DNA from: Methylophilaceae bacterium
GTDB lineage: Bacteria > Pseudomonadota > Gammaproteobacteria > Burkholderiales > Methylophilaceae
Assembly: GCA_947379975.1 (NCBI GenBank)
Contig: CANCPF010000006.1
Location: 10,960-74,959, forward strand
Direction: 5' to 3'
Length of the DNA: 64,000 bases
A model generated the notes under the pieces. It saw nothing but the letters and a program-made list of their open reading frames with translations, was not told the DNA's origin and ran no database searches. The position numbers and the translations under genes were made by a program. Shown in pieces: positions 47,480-56,129 of the stretch; position 1 is the stretch's first letter, and the number at the start of each line of letters is the position of its first letter.

Positions 47480-48163
47480 TTATAGCTTAATGTGAGTAAG
47501 TGCTAACACATTGCTCAGACGATAATCCACAAAATTGGGTTTATGTAGCTGTTTTGTAATCCAAATGGTCTTCATGCCTAGCCGTTTTGCGGTCATCAGC
47601 GCGGGTAGATTATCTTCTAGCATCACACAATTACTAGCCTTTACCTTGATGGTTTTGAGCAACATTTGAAAGCCGCGTACTGAAGGTTTGGCATGAAATT
47701 TGGTGGATTCCACACTGAATACTAATTCAAAACAATCAGCGATTCCCATAATCTCGAGCACACGCAATGCGTAGCTGCGTGGTGCATTAGTGAATACTAA
47801 CTTACGTCCAGAAAGCCTTTGTAACATATGGCGCAAGCGCTTTACCTGAATTACCATTTCGGGTAAATCCATTAGTCTATGAGTTTCCAGTAAGAAATGG
47901 TAAGGATCGGTACCGTGGTGACGCATCAAACCTTTAAGTGTTGCGCCATAAATACGCCAATAATGTTGGCGTATTTTGTGTGCGGCTGCTTCATCTAAAT
48001 CCAGCGTAGACATGATGTATTGCGTCATGGCTCGATTCATCACCGGGAAAATATGCGCGGACGCATTGTGTAAAGTGTCGTCTAAATCAAAGATCCAGAC
48101 TTTAGTTTCATTGCCAGAATTAAAGCTCAAGTCCAGTTCCAAGTCCAAGTCTAAATTCAACAA
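47480..48163 (-). CDS. HAD-superfamily pyrimidine 5'-nucleotidase
   Basis: This 227-residue HAD phosphatase matches the SDT1-like pyrimidine 5'-nucleotidases. Motif I is FDLDDTLHN with the nucleophile Asp at about 26, motif II the Thr in VFTNA near 116, and motif III LEDN near 196. The start is TTG at 48163, one base after the argB stop, with TAAGG about 10 bases upstream. The first residues are a repetitive Leu-Asp-Leu string encoded by a six-base tandem repeat, so the true start could lie a few codons later. It probably dephosphorylates UMP/CMP; substrate is inference. Confidence 0.86.
   Translation of the reverse strand: MLNLDLDLELDLSFNSGNETKVWIFDLDDTLHNASAHIFPVMNRAMTQYIMSTLDLDEAAAHKIRQHYWRIYGATLKGLMRHHGTDPYHFLLETHRLMDLPEMVIQVKRLRHMLQRLSGRKLVFTNAPRSYALRVLEIMGIADCFELVFSVESTKFHAKPSVRGFQMLLKTIKVKASNCVMLEDNLPALMTAKRLGMKTIWITKQLHKPNFVDYRLSNVLALTHIKL
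48128..48151 (-). repeat. Four six-base tandem repeats at the HAD gene start
   Basis: Units of the form GACTTG on the minus strand (48128-48133, 48134-48139, 48140-48145, 48146-48151) encode alternating Leu with Asp or Glu. Three units are identical and one differs by two bases. Unit-number changes would not shift the frame. Confidence 0.8.
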
Positions 48164-48164
48164 G

Positions 48165-49049
<885 letters not shown>

Positions 49050-49065
49050 CTAGTTCTCTTGGATA

Positions 49066-49113
49066 TGTTAAATACTGGGCTGTATTAAATACTTGGCTAT
49101 GGTAAATGCCGGT
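49066..49113. repeat. Degenerate 16-base repeats between argA and argB
   Basis: Three imperfect copies (about 49066-49080, 49081-49097, 49098-49113) share a TAAAT core followed by a GGC/CCGG end. They lie upstream of argB on its coding strand and could be a binding-site cluster or simple slippage product. Confidence 0.45.
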
Positions 49114-49148
49114 TAATTTTACTTTATGCAATTGTATCTAAAATTAGC

Positions 49149-50771
49149 CTAAAGTGTTTTGCTAAAAACCTTAGATTTACGTTGAAAATTGTAAAGCTTT
49201 TGTTTTTCCATAGGTAGACTTTCCACGCTCTGCTCTGTAAAGCCGCGCTCCAAAAACCAATGTTCTGTACGCGTGGTTAGGCAAAACAAACTTTTGAAGC
49301 CAAATGCTTTGGCTTCAGCGGCACAGTAGTAAAATAATCTATCACCACGGCCGCCGCCTCTGTAGGCCGGATCAATTGCCAAACAGGCAAATTCAGCGGT
49401 GCGTTCTGCGGCAAATGGATAAAGTGCAGCGCAACCAATAATGCGATTGCCGTGCTCCATCACGTAAAAATGATTGATTTCCATTTCAATATGTTCGCGA
49501 CCACGCCTGACTAAAAAGCCTTCAGCTTCTAATGGCTCTATTAGTTTTAAAATGCCGCCTACATCGTCTATATTGGCTTGGCGCATACTTTCTAGGCTTA
49601 ATTCTGTCACCATCGTGCCAATACCATCCAGCGTAAATAGCTCTTGAATAATAGCACCATCTATATGGCGGCTAATTAAATGCGTTCTTGCCACGCCATG
49701 CTCACAAGCCCGCACTGCCGCGGGTAAGTAGTAATTAATATCTTCAGAAATATTAATCGCCTGCTCGTTTTCTTGTTCGCGGCTTTGTATGTTTTTGAGG
49801 AAATTTTTGGCTTTCTCTGCGGTCATTTCACGCAGTAGTTCGCCGCGTAAATTATGCACGCCTTCAGAATCCATCAAAAATATCAGTTTATCTGCATCTA
49901 ATGCAATCGCTGCGCTCACCGCAACGTCTTCCAAGCTTAAGTTGAACGCCTCACCGGTAGGCGAATAGCCCAGTGGAGATAGCATCACCAATTCGCCATC
50001 ATCTAACCGCTTTTGTATACCGACCGCATCGACTCTGCGCACTTCGCCAGTATGTTGTAAATCGATACCATCACGCACGCCCATGGGTTTTGCTGTTACA
50101 AAGTTGCCACTCGCCACGCGAATATCGGCGCCTTGCATAGGCGAATTAACCAAGCCCATAGAAAGTAGTGCTTCAATTTCTACCCGAATCGCGCCATTAG
50201 CCTCTTTAACCGCTTCCATCGCAGCATCGTCAGTCACCCGTAGGCCATTGACAAATTTGGGTGAAAGTTTATCGCGGCGTAAGCGTTTTTCAATTTGCGG
50301 TCGCGCACCATGGACTAAAACCAGCCGCACTTCAAGACTGGCGAGCAAGTTTAAATCATGTGATAAAGCCACAAATTGCTTCTGATCCACCACTTCGCCA
50401 CCAAAAGCAATGACAAAGGTGCGGCCACCAAATGCGTGAATATAAGGTGTGGCAGACCTAAACCATTGCACAAAGTCTTTGGCATTAGGCTTGCTGACAG
50501 TTGTAGTCGGCTGAGGTAAGCCGGCTAAATATGGCTGACTTTTTTCTTGCAGCGCTAGTGTGCTTAAAGAGGCGTCACTTTGCGTATAAAGATAGGCTGG
50601 CGTGCAATTTAAGGCTTCAGAAATTTTACGTAGCATGACTTCAGAAACGCCAAGCTCGCCACGCTCAATGCGTGACAAGTTACCAGCATCTGCGCCAATG
50701 GCAACAGCCAGAGCTTGCAGTGTGACGTGCAGCGATTTCCGCCGTTTACGAATAGATAGTCCTAATGACAT
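49149..50771 (-). CDS. argA: HTH-fused N-acetylglutamate synthase (XRE-ArgA)
   Basis: ArgA makes N-acetylglutamate from glutamate and acetyl-CoA, the first step of arginine synthesis. This protein is 540 residues, about 100 longer than usual. Residues 5-62 form a Cro/C1-type helix-turn-helix (LQALAVAIGADAGNLSRIERG). A Ser/Thr/Pro-rich linker (65-97) leads to the ArgA start AKDFVQWFRSATPYIHAFGG. The amino-acid-kinase-like domain follows, with VLVHGARPQI, then a C-terminal GNAT domain with acetyl-CoA loop YRGGGRGDR. No ATG lies near the linker, so the fusion is not a start error. It may sense arginine and regulate arg genes; that is inference. Confidence 0.92.
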   Translation of the reverse strand: MSLGLSIRKRRKSLHVTLQALAVAIGADAGNLSRIERGELGVSEVMLRKISEALNCTPAYLYTQSDASLSTLALQEKSQPYLAGLPQPTTTVSKPNAKDFVQWFRSATPYIHAFGGRTFVIAFGGEVVDQKQFVALSHDLNLLASLEVRLVLVHGARPQIEKRLRRDKLSPKFVNGLRVTDDAAMEAVKEANGAIRVEIEALLSMGLVNSPMQGADIRVASGNFVTAKPMGVRDGIDLQHTGEVRRVDAVGIQKRLDDGELVMLSPLGYSPTGEAFNLSLEDVAVSAAIALDADKLIFLMDSEGVHNLRGELLREMTAEKAKNFLKNIQSREQENEQAINISEDINYYLPAAVRACEHGVARTHLISRHIDGAIIQELFTLDGIGTMVTELSLESMRQANIDDVGGILKLIEPLEAEGFLVRRGREHIEMEINHFYVMEHGNRIIGCAALYPFAAERTAEFACLAIDPAYRGGGRGDRLFYYCAAEAKAFGFKSLFCLTTRTEHWFLERGFTEQSVESLPMEKQKLYNFQRKSKVFSKTL

Positions 50772-50801
50772 AACAATATAGCGCCTATGAATTTATATTA
50801 A

Positions 50802-50842
50802 ATGTAATATTTACATAATTATATTATTAAAATGTTTTTAAT
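50802..50842. promoter_or_regulatory. Paired inverted repeats upstream of HTH-argA
   Basis: ATGTAA-TAT-TTACAT (50802-50816) and ATTAAAA-TGT-TTTTAAT (50826-50842) are both perfect inverted repeats with three-base centres, 25 bases apart centre to centre, beginning 31 bases before the argA ATG. Their dyad form suits a Cro/C1-type dimer. Operator function is inference. Confidence 0.5.
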
Positions 50843-51262
50843 ACAAATTTATATTGTAGATTGAATGGCGATTAAATTTGGATGTCCATATTCTGTGATT
50901 GATTTTGGGTTTTGTCACTGAGAAGCAAGGGCAAATTGTATGATTGATTTGGCAAATTAAGTTGGAGATTAGACTTCCATATTGCGGTTGTTGGTATAAC
51001 GTGTTGCATTGACCGGTTGAACTCACAGGTAAAAGCTGCCTTACGATTTATGTGCACCTAGTTCTGCATCTGGCCAAAAGCCGTCAGTCATACCAATAAT
51101 TTATGCTTGGACTTTAGCCTTTTATTTTGAGTTTTTTGTGTGCTAGCATACAGACTGACAAACTATGAATTAACTATCCTCTGTGACTGATAGATTTTTC
51201 AAATATGTCTTCGCAAAGTCTGAATCTATAGAAATTATCATTTAGTTTAATAAGGTGCTTTT
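50843..51262. other. Remainder of the argA/SOUL divergent gene-free region
   Basis: Apart from the paired repeats next to argA, I see two loosely similar blocks sharing CCATATT near 50888 and 50978, and no credible gene. Overlapping minus-strand frames of about 60 codons here lack ribosome sites and protein-like composition. Confidence 0.45.
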
Positions 51263-51835
51263 ATGCGATTGAGCTTATTATGTGGATTCATCATTTTATT
51301 ATTTGCTAACCTTGCCATGGCGATTGAAGAACCGAAATATACGCTGGTGGAAAAATATGACGCGTTTGAGTTACGAGCTTATGCACCCAAAGTGGTGGCA
51401 GAAACACTGGTGGATGGCTCGCTAGATGCTGCTTCTAGAGTTGGCTTTAGACGAATTGCGGATTATATTTTTGGCAATAACACAACGCACAATCGAGGCA
51501 ATGAAAAAATTAGTATGACAGCGCCAGTCACCATGCAGCAAACCGATGGTAAATGGCGCATGTATTTTGTGATGCCCACCCAATATACCTTAAGCACTTT
51601 ACCGACGCCCAATAACTCTGCTGTGACTTTACATGAACTGCCTGCAACACGAATGGCGGTGATACGTTTTTCTGGTTTGGCTGGGGCGGAGAAAACAGCT
51701 AAACAAACTGCTGAGTTAATGGCATGGCTAAAAAGCAAAAATATTGTGCCTATCGGCGAACCTGAGCTTGCGCGCTATAACCCACCGTGGACTTTGCCAT
51801 TTTTGCGCCGCAATGAGGTGATGGTTGCGTATTAG
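51263..51835 (+). CDS. SOUL-family haem-binding protein, exported
   Basis: The 190-residue protein has a signal peptide (hydrophobic 4-18, cleavage near AMA-IEEP) and a SOUL/HEBP domain. It starts EEPKYTLVEKYDAFELRAY, with the RRIADYIFGNN segment, KISMTAPVTMQ near 89-99 and a C-terminal ARYNPPWTLPFLRRNEV motif that is diagnostic for the family. Bacterial SOUL proteins are presumed to bind haem or tetrapyrroles; the role is not established. It is monocistronic and divergent from argA. TAAGG lies 9-12 bases before the ATG. Confidence 0.9.
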   Translation: MRLSLLCGFIILLFANLAMAIEEPKYTLVEKYDAFELRAYAPKVVAETLVDGSLDAASRVGFRRIADYIFGNNTTHNRGNEKISMTAPVTMQQTDGKWRMYFVMPTQYTLSTLPTPNNSAVTLHELPATRMAVIRFSGLAGAEKTAKQTAELMAWLKSKNIVPIGEPELARYNPPWTLPFLRRNEVMVAY

Positions 51836-52204
51836 ATAATTAGGGATGTGTAATGGTCGATTTAAAGCTATGGAACAACTTAATCAAGGCTGAGTTAGCT
51901 CTTATTAATGACCGCTTTGGGGATGAATCCAGTCGTTGCTAATTAATTAGCGCATGACTAAAATTGGCTGAGACTTGTCACATGATTTTCAAATTAACTT
52001 GCTCTAAAGCTGACGCTCATCAACTAAATGGTTGAATCAACTTACACTGTGAATTTTCAATCCAGCGATTTTCAGTCAAATAAATCAAATCAATCAAATC
52101 AATCACAGCATACGGATACCCTTAAATTTAAGCTTAATTTAGAACTAAGCAAGTTAGTTTAATGATGGGAGTGCTAGCATTAATTTCGCTTTAGTCTAAG
52201 CATA
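51836..52204. other. Gene-free region between SOUL gene and rsmE
   Basis: This convergent gap has no credible gene. A short nine-base tandem repeat of the AAATCAATC type occurs near 52083-52105. No strong intrinsic terminator was seen for either flanking gene. Confidence 0.45.
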
Positions 52205-52939
52205 CTAAAAATCACCCCATAACGTTTGCATGGCGGCAATGGTGGTTAATGCCGCAGTTTCCGTGCGTAAAATCCTTGGCCCTAACACAATGGACTGGAA
52301 GCCGTGAGTGCCGGCCAAGTCAATTTCAAATTGTGCTAAACCACCTTCCGCACCTATTAATAATTGTGTTTCATCGCTAGGTTTTGCTAATTCAGCAAGG
52401 CGTAAGGCACCGACAGGATTAAGTAGTAATCTTGTGCTGTTGGCTTGCGGATTCGCCGCTAACCAGTGTTGCAAGCTCACGGGGGCATTAACGGTTGGCA
52501 CTACCGCGCGGCCAGATTGTTCGCAGGCAGAAATGGCAATATTCTGCCAATGCTCAGTACGTTTTTCAGCCCGTTCTGCAGAAAGTTTGACCACACTGCG
52601 CTGACTGGAAATTGGCTGAATTTTTGTCACGCCTAGCTCTACGGCTTTTTGTATAGTGAAATCCATACGGTCGCCGCTGGAAATGGCTTGTAATAAAGTA
52701 ATGGCTAATGGCGACTCATTCTTCACTGGATTGGCGGCGGTAACAATGGCAAATACAGAGTTTTTATTAATAGCAGTCAGCTCGCAATCATAGTCAAAAC
52801 CATCACCGTTAAACACTATAGCGCTATCACCCACATTTAAGCGTAGCGCCCTTGTGGCATGCGCTGCTGCACTTTCTGAGAGTTGAATCGTCACCCCCAA
52901 AGCCAAAGGGTTGTTGGTGTAAAAGCGCAGATTTGCCAT
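52205..52939 (-). CDS. rsmE: 16S rRNA (uracil(1498)-N3)-methyltransferase RsmE
   Basis: RsmE methylates N3 of U1498 in 16S rRNA. The 244-residue SPOUT-family protein has an N-terminal PUA-like part (LRFYTNNPLALG), a KAVELGVTKIQPISSQRSV segment near 98-116, the IGAEGGLAQFEI motif near 191-202 and the knot motif LGPRILRTETA near 217-227. Length is typical. The gene stands alone on the minus strand, divergent from the thioredoxin-fold gene. Confidence 0.96.
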   Translation of the reverse strand: MANLRFYTNNPLALGVTIQLSESAAAHATRALRLNVGDSAIVFNGDGFDYDCELTAINKNSVFAIVTAANPVKNESPLAITLLQAISSGDRMDFTIQKAVELGVTKIQPISSQRSVVKLSAERAEKRTEHWQNIAISACEQSGRAVVPTVNAPVSLQHWLAANPQANSTRLLLNPVGALRLAELAKPSDETQLLIGAEGGLAQFEIDLAGTHGFQSIVLGPRILRTETAALTTIAAMQTLWGDF

Positions 52940-53098
52940 GAATTGATAGTCTTTAAATGAAAGAGAAAAGTGATAATATAAACGTTAAAGCTGACATACT
53001 ATGGGTATGTAGCGGTCTTATAAAAAGAGTGTTAGTTAATTGCTGATTTTGAAAATAAATAACACGACAATAAGTATAACGAAATTTAGGAGAAAACC

Positions 53099-53665
53099 AT
53101 GGCTTTCATGAATCCACCAGCATGTAATTTTGGTCAACGCGCAGCTGATTTCGATTTGCTAGGCGTTGATGGCAAGCGTTATTCATTGGCCAGTTGTGCC
53201 GGTGAAAATGGCTTATTGGTGATGTTTATTTGTAATCATTGTCCTTACGTTAAGGCGATTAAAACGCGACTAATCGCCGATTGTCGTGCGTTGGCAGAAT
53301 ATGGCATTAATGTCATTGCCATTCAAAGTAACGATACTGAAAACTATCCTGATGATTCTTATCAGCGCATGGTGGAAGAAGCCAAATTATACAATTTCCC
53401 GTTTCCTTATGTGCTGGACGATACGCAAGAAGTTGCAAAAGCATATGGTGCGGTTTGCACACCAGATTTTTTTGGCTTTAATGCTAATTTAGAACTGCAA
53501 TATCGCGGCCGCTTTGATGCTGCAGGCCGTAGCGAGCCGCAAGCAGATAACACTAGAGATTTATTTAACGCGATGAAAATGATCGCCCAAACGCAACAAG
53601 GTCCTAAAGAGCAAATTCCCAGCATAGGCTGTAGCATTAAATGGTTTGCGCAAGAATCAATTTAA
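53099..53665 (+). CDS. Thioredoxin-fold redoxin (AhpC/TSA-like) protein
   Basis: The 188-residue cytoplasmic protein has a peroxiredoxin/thioredoxin fold with the active-site-like motif CNHCPYVK near 44-51, a conserved IQSNDTENYPDDS stretch and CTPDFFGF near 119-126. This is a recognised family of uncharacterised thioredoxin-fold proteins, often called thioredoxin family protein. It lacks a signal peptide. AGGAGA ends 6 bases before the ATG, a strong ribosome site. It is 22 bases before the oxidoreductase gene, probably cotranscribed. Its redox partner is unknown. Confidence 0.85.
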   Translation: MAFMNPPACNFGQRAADFDLLGVDGKRYSLASCAGENGLLVMFICNHCPYVKAIKTRLIADCRALAEYGINVIAIQSNDTENYPDDSYQRMVEEAKLYNFPFPYVLDDTQEVAKAYGAVCTPDFFGFNANLELQYRGRFDAAGRSEPQADNTRDLFNAMKMIAQTQQGPKEQIPSIGCSIKWFAQESI

Positions 53666-53687
53666 GACTTTATTTTAGAAAGCAAAA

Positions 53688-54743
53688 ATGACATCAGATA
53701 CAAAATTAAACTGGGGAATTCTAGGTGCAGCAAGGGTCAATGAGCGCCTGTTGCCAGCCATTATTGCCGCGCCAAATTCACAATTAGTCGCCATTGCCAG
53801 TCGCCGCGCTGGCGCTGCTAAAGCTACTTTAGACAAATACGCGCCTTGCCACGGCAACGTGACTTGCTATGACGACCTTGATGCGCTGATTAACGATGCT
53901 AGTGTGCAGGCTATTTATTGCCCAATGGCCAATAATGAGCATTTGCAGTGGGCGCTCAAAGCGATTAATGCTGGAAAGCATGTCTTGATTGAAAAGCCCA
54001 TGGCCTTAACCGTGTCGGATATTGAAGCCATTGAGCAAGCCGCGATTAAAAATAACGTTAAAGTGATGGAAGGCTTTATGTACCGCTTTCATCCGCAACA
54101 TGCGCGGGTAAAAGAAATCGTTGAATCTGGCCTAATCGGTGATGTGTTATCGGTGCGTGCCAGCTATTCGTTTTTGATGAAACCAGCGCGGATGTATCGC
54201 ATTGCCAGTGGCGTTGAGCATGGCGGCGGCGCTATGTGGGATATTGGCCCTTATGCGATTCACACCTTACGTTGGTGCTTTGGTCTAACTAACCCCGCGA
54301 AAGATGGCAAGCCAGTCGAGCCTAAATCGGTGATCGCTCATGCGAAATTTAATCAAGCCGGTGCGGATATTGTCACCAGCGGCCTATTAGACTTTGGTAA
54401 CGACAGTGAAGGCCGCGCCAGATTTGGTCATTTTGATGTCAGCTTCGAACGCTCACGCAAATCCGAATACGAAATCATCGGCACTAACGGTTGGCTAAAA
54501 TGCCACGCCGCTTGGGTGTTTCAAAACGATGTGCCGGTAATTAGCTGGGCGCTGGAAGATGGGAAATATGCCGAAGAACGTTTCGCACCGAGTAACCACT
54601 TTAATCTTGAAATTGAACATTTCAGTGATTGTGTGTTGAACGACAAAGCGCCGATGTTGGATTTTTCGGATGCAAAGAATAATTGCGCTGCCCTGCAAGC
54701 CAGTATTCATGCCGCTTCCAGCGGGGTTAGAGTTGGTGTTTGA
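53688..54743 (+). CDS. Gfo/Idh/MocA-family oxidoreductase
   Basis: The 351-residue protein has an N-terminal Rossmann fold (WGILGAARVNERLLPAI near 9-25), the EKPMALT motif near 99-105 with the catalytic Lys, and GFMYRFHPQH near 125, typical of the family. The C-terminal sheet domain ends with a DFSDAKNN segment. Members oxidise or reduce sugars and their derivatives with NAD(P); the substrate here cannot be told. It is probably cotranscribed with the preceding redoxin gene. Confidence 0.88.
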   Translation: MTSDTKLNWGILGAARVNERLLPAIIAAPNSQLVAIASRRAGAAKATLDKYAPCHGNVTCYDDLDALINDASVQAIYCPMANNEHLQWALKAINAGKHVLIEKPMALTVSDIEAIEQAAIKNNVKVMEGFMYRFHPQHARVKEIVESGLIGDVLSVRASYSFLMKPARMYRIASGVEHGGGAMWDIGPYAIHTLRWCFGLTNPAKDGKPVEPKSVIAHAKFNQAGADIVTSGLLDFGNDSEGRARFGHFDVSFERSRKSEYEIIGTNGWLKCHAAWVFQNDVPVISWALEDGKYAEERFAPSNHFNLEIEHFSDCVLNDKAPMLDFSDAKNNCAALQASIHAASSGVRVGV

Positions 54744-54750
54744 TTGATTA

Positions 54751-54808
54751 TAGGGTGGATAACTCTGTGTTCATCCCATACGGCGGATAACGCTACGCTC
54801 ATCCGCCC
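54751..54808. repeat. REP-like double hairpin between convergent genes
   Basis: Two related hairpins follow each other: a GGTGGAT...ATCCC form (54754-54776) and a better GGCGGAT...ATCCGCC form (54782-54788 with 54801-54807). The GGATAACGCTACGCTCATCC type is a short palindromic element I recognise from many proteobacterial genomes. It separates two convergent genes and may serve as a bidirectional terminator or mRNA end. Confidence 0.65.
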
Positions 54809-54836
54809 TACGTGGGTTGTAGTATTTATCACCTGA

Positions 54837-55835
54837 CTATTTTTCATTGCGCACCCGCATAAAGCTGGCGAACTTCGGTTTGCCTAGCTTGGTTTTATCT
54901 AAATAACTATAAGTCAACATACTGCCAATTTTTGGCGGGTTTTCGCGTTGTGCGTCGCTAAATCCTGTACCTAGTTTGAAATGTATGCCTTCTGGCGTCA
55001 CGACTTCTAGTGCGCCTAGTTTGCCTTTATATTTGCCGCGCCCTGGCGTGTGGCCGACAACCTTTGCTTCGGCATCGTAGCGCAGTTTTAGTTTAAATAG
55101 CACATCGCTACGACCGGTTAAATAAGGCGCATCGGCTTTGTGTAGCATTAAGCCTTCTCCACCAAGTGCTACGACTTGTTTCAGTTTTGCCTTTAAGGCG
55201 GCTTCGTCATTCAGCCGAATTTGTGCAACGGCTTTTAGCTGAGGAAGATTGGCTTTTTTGACGATTTCGCTAATGCGCGTTGCGCGTGTTTGAAAAATCC
55301 CCGTGGCTTCAGGTAATTCAAAAACCAGGTAAGTGATACCGCGCCATTCTTCGTCCACAGGCAGGTCTTTTCGTACTGCGCTAGAAAGTGCTTCAAACTT
55401 GCCGCGTGCCAACCATAATTCACCATCGAGTGGTGTTTTAGGCAGGCCTTTAGTAAACCATGTCGGCGCATTAATTACATTACCGGCACGGCTATGAAAT
55501 TGCTGGCCATTCCAAACTGCACGCACGCCATCAAATTTTTCACTGACTAAAAACTGCCTGACATCCATGCCAGGTTGATAAATTTTGGCTAGCAAGACTT
55601 CTGAAGATTTTAGAGGGCTAGCATTCTGTTCTAGCTTGCGTATTGCTGACTTGTCTATCTGTTCGGTATTTTGTTTTGCAAGTTCCAGCGTTGCCAAACT
55701 TTGGGTGGAGAATAACGCCAATAAAACTGCACTGGCAATAACTATTGAAAGTAAGCGTTTAATTGGGTTTATTAACTCAGTGTAAAGCAATAAGTCAGCC
55801 GGCAGCGTAATAGTTTTGCCTATTGCGGGGTTCAA
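54837..55835 (-). CDS. Exported LigE-type ATP-dependent DNA ligase
   Basis: This is a minimal ATP-dependent ligase: nucleotidyltransferase domain with the adenylation Lys100 in EKFDGVRA, LDGELW near 136-141, GGEGLMLH and LFKLKLRYDAEA, followed by a short OB-fold domain ending near the C-terminus. A hydrophobic stretch (28-45) ending in QSLA looks like a signal peptide, as in LigE proteins thought to act in the periplasm on incoming DNA. The frame opens with TTG at 55835 and contains no ATG before residue 90; TTG at 55790 is an alternative that puts the signal peptide closer to the N-terminus. Start is uncertain; family is clear. Confidence 0.86.
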   Translation of the reverse strand: MNPAIGKTITLPADLLLYTELINPIKRLLSIVIASAVLLALFSTQSLATLELAKQNTEQIDKSAIRKLEQNASPLKSSEVLLAKIYQPGMDVRQFLVSEKFDGVRAVWNGQQFHSRAGNVINAPTWFTKGLPKTPLDGELWLARGKFEALSSAVRKDLPVDEEWRGITYLVFELPEATGIFQTRATRISEIVKKANLPQLKAVAQIRLNDEAALKAKLKQVVALGGEGLMLHKADAPYLTGRSDVLFKLKLRYDAEAKVVGHTPGRGKYKGKLGALEVVTPEGIHFKLGTGFSDAQRENPPKIGSMLTYSYLDKTKLGKPKFASFMRVRNEK

Positions 55836-56129
55836 TTTTTGAGCTAAACTATCAATAATCAGTCTCTTAATGAGCTATAGCAAGCAAGTACACTTTTCCG
55901 AGTTTTCTTAAATGGCGAAAAGAAAACTATATATTTACTCTATTAAGCTTGGCTAATCCGTGCTATGCACTTATCCCTTGCCGAAAAAGGCTATCTAAGC
56001 AATAATTTAGCCTTTGCTGAAAAGCGGTTAAAAAATCGACTTTTTAGAGGAATTCAATCAAATCGCGACACGATTTAGTGCAATACATGAAATCGTTGAA
56101 GAATTAAGTTAATTATTAGGGAGAAAGTT
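55836..56129. other. Divergent region between ligase gene and tkt
   Basis: About 290 bases hold the promoters of ligE and tkt. No RNA gene, riboswitch or strong hairpin was seen. Confidence 0.4.

Noticed and set aside
50838..51057. Minus-strand frames of about 60 codons upstream of argA
   Set aside because: Two overlapping frames in AT-rich intergenic DNA with no ribosome site or conserved motif; more likely part of the regulatory region.
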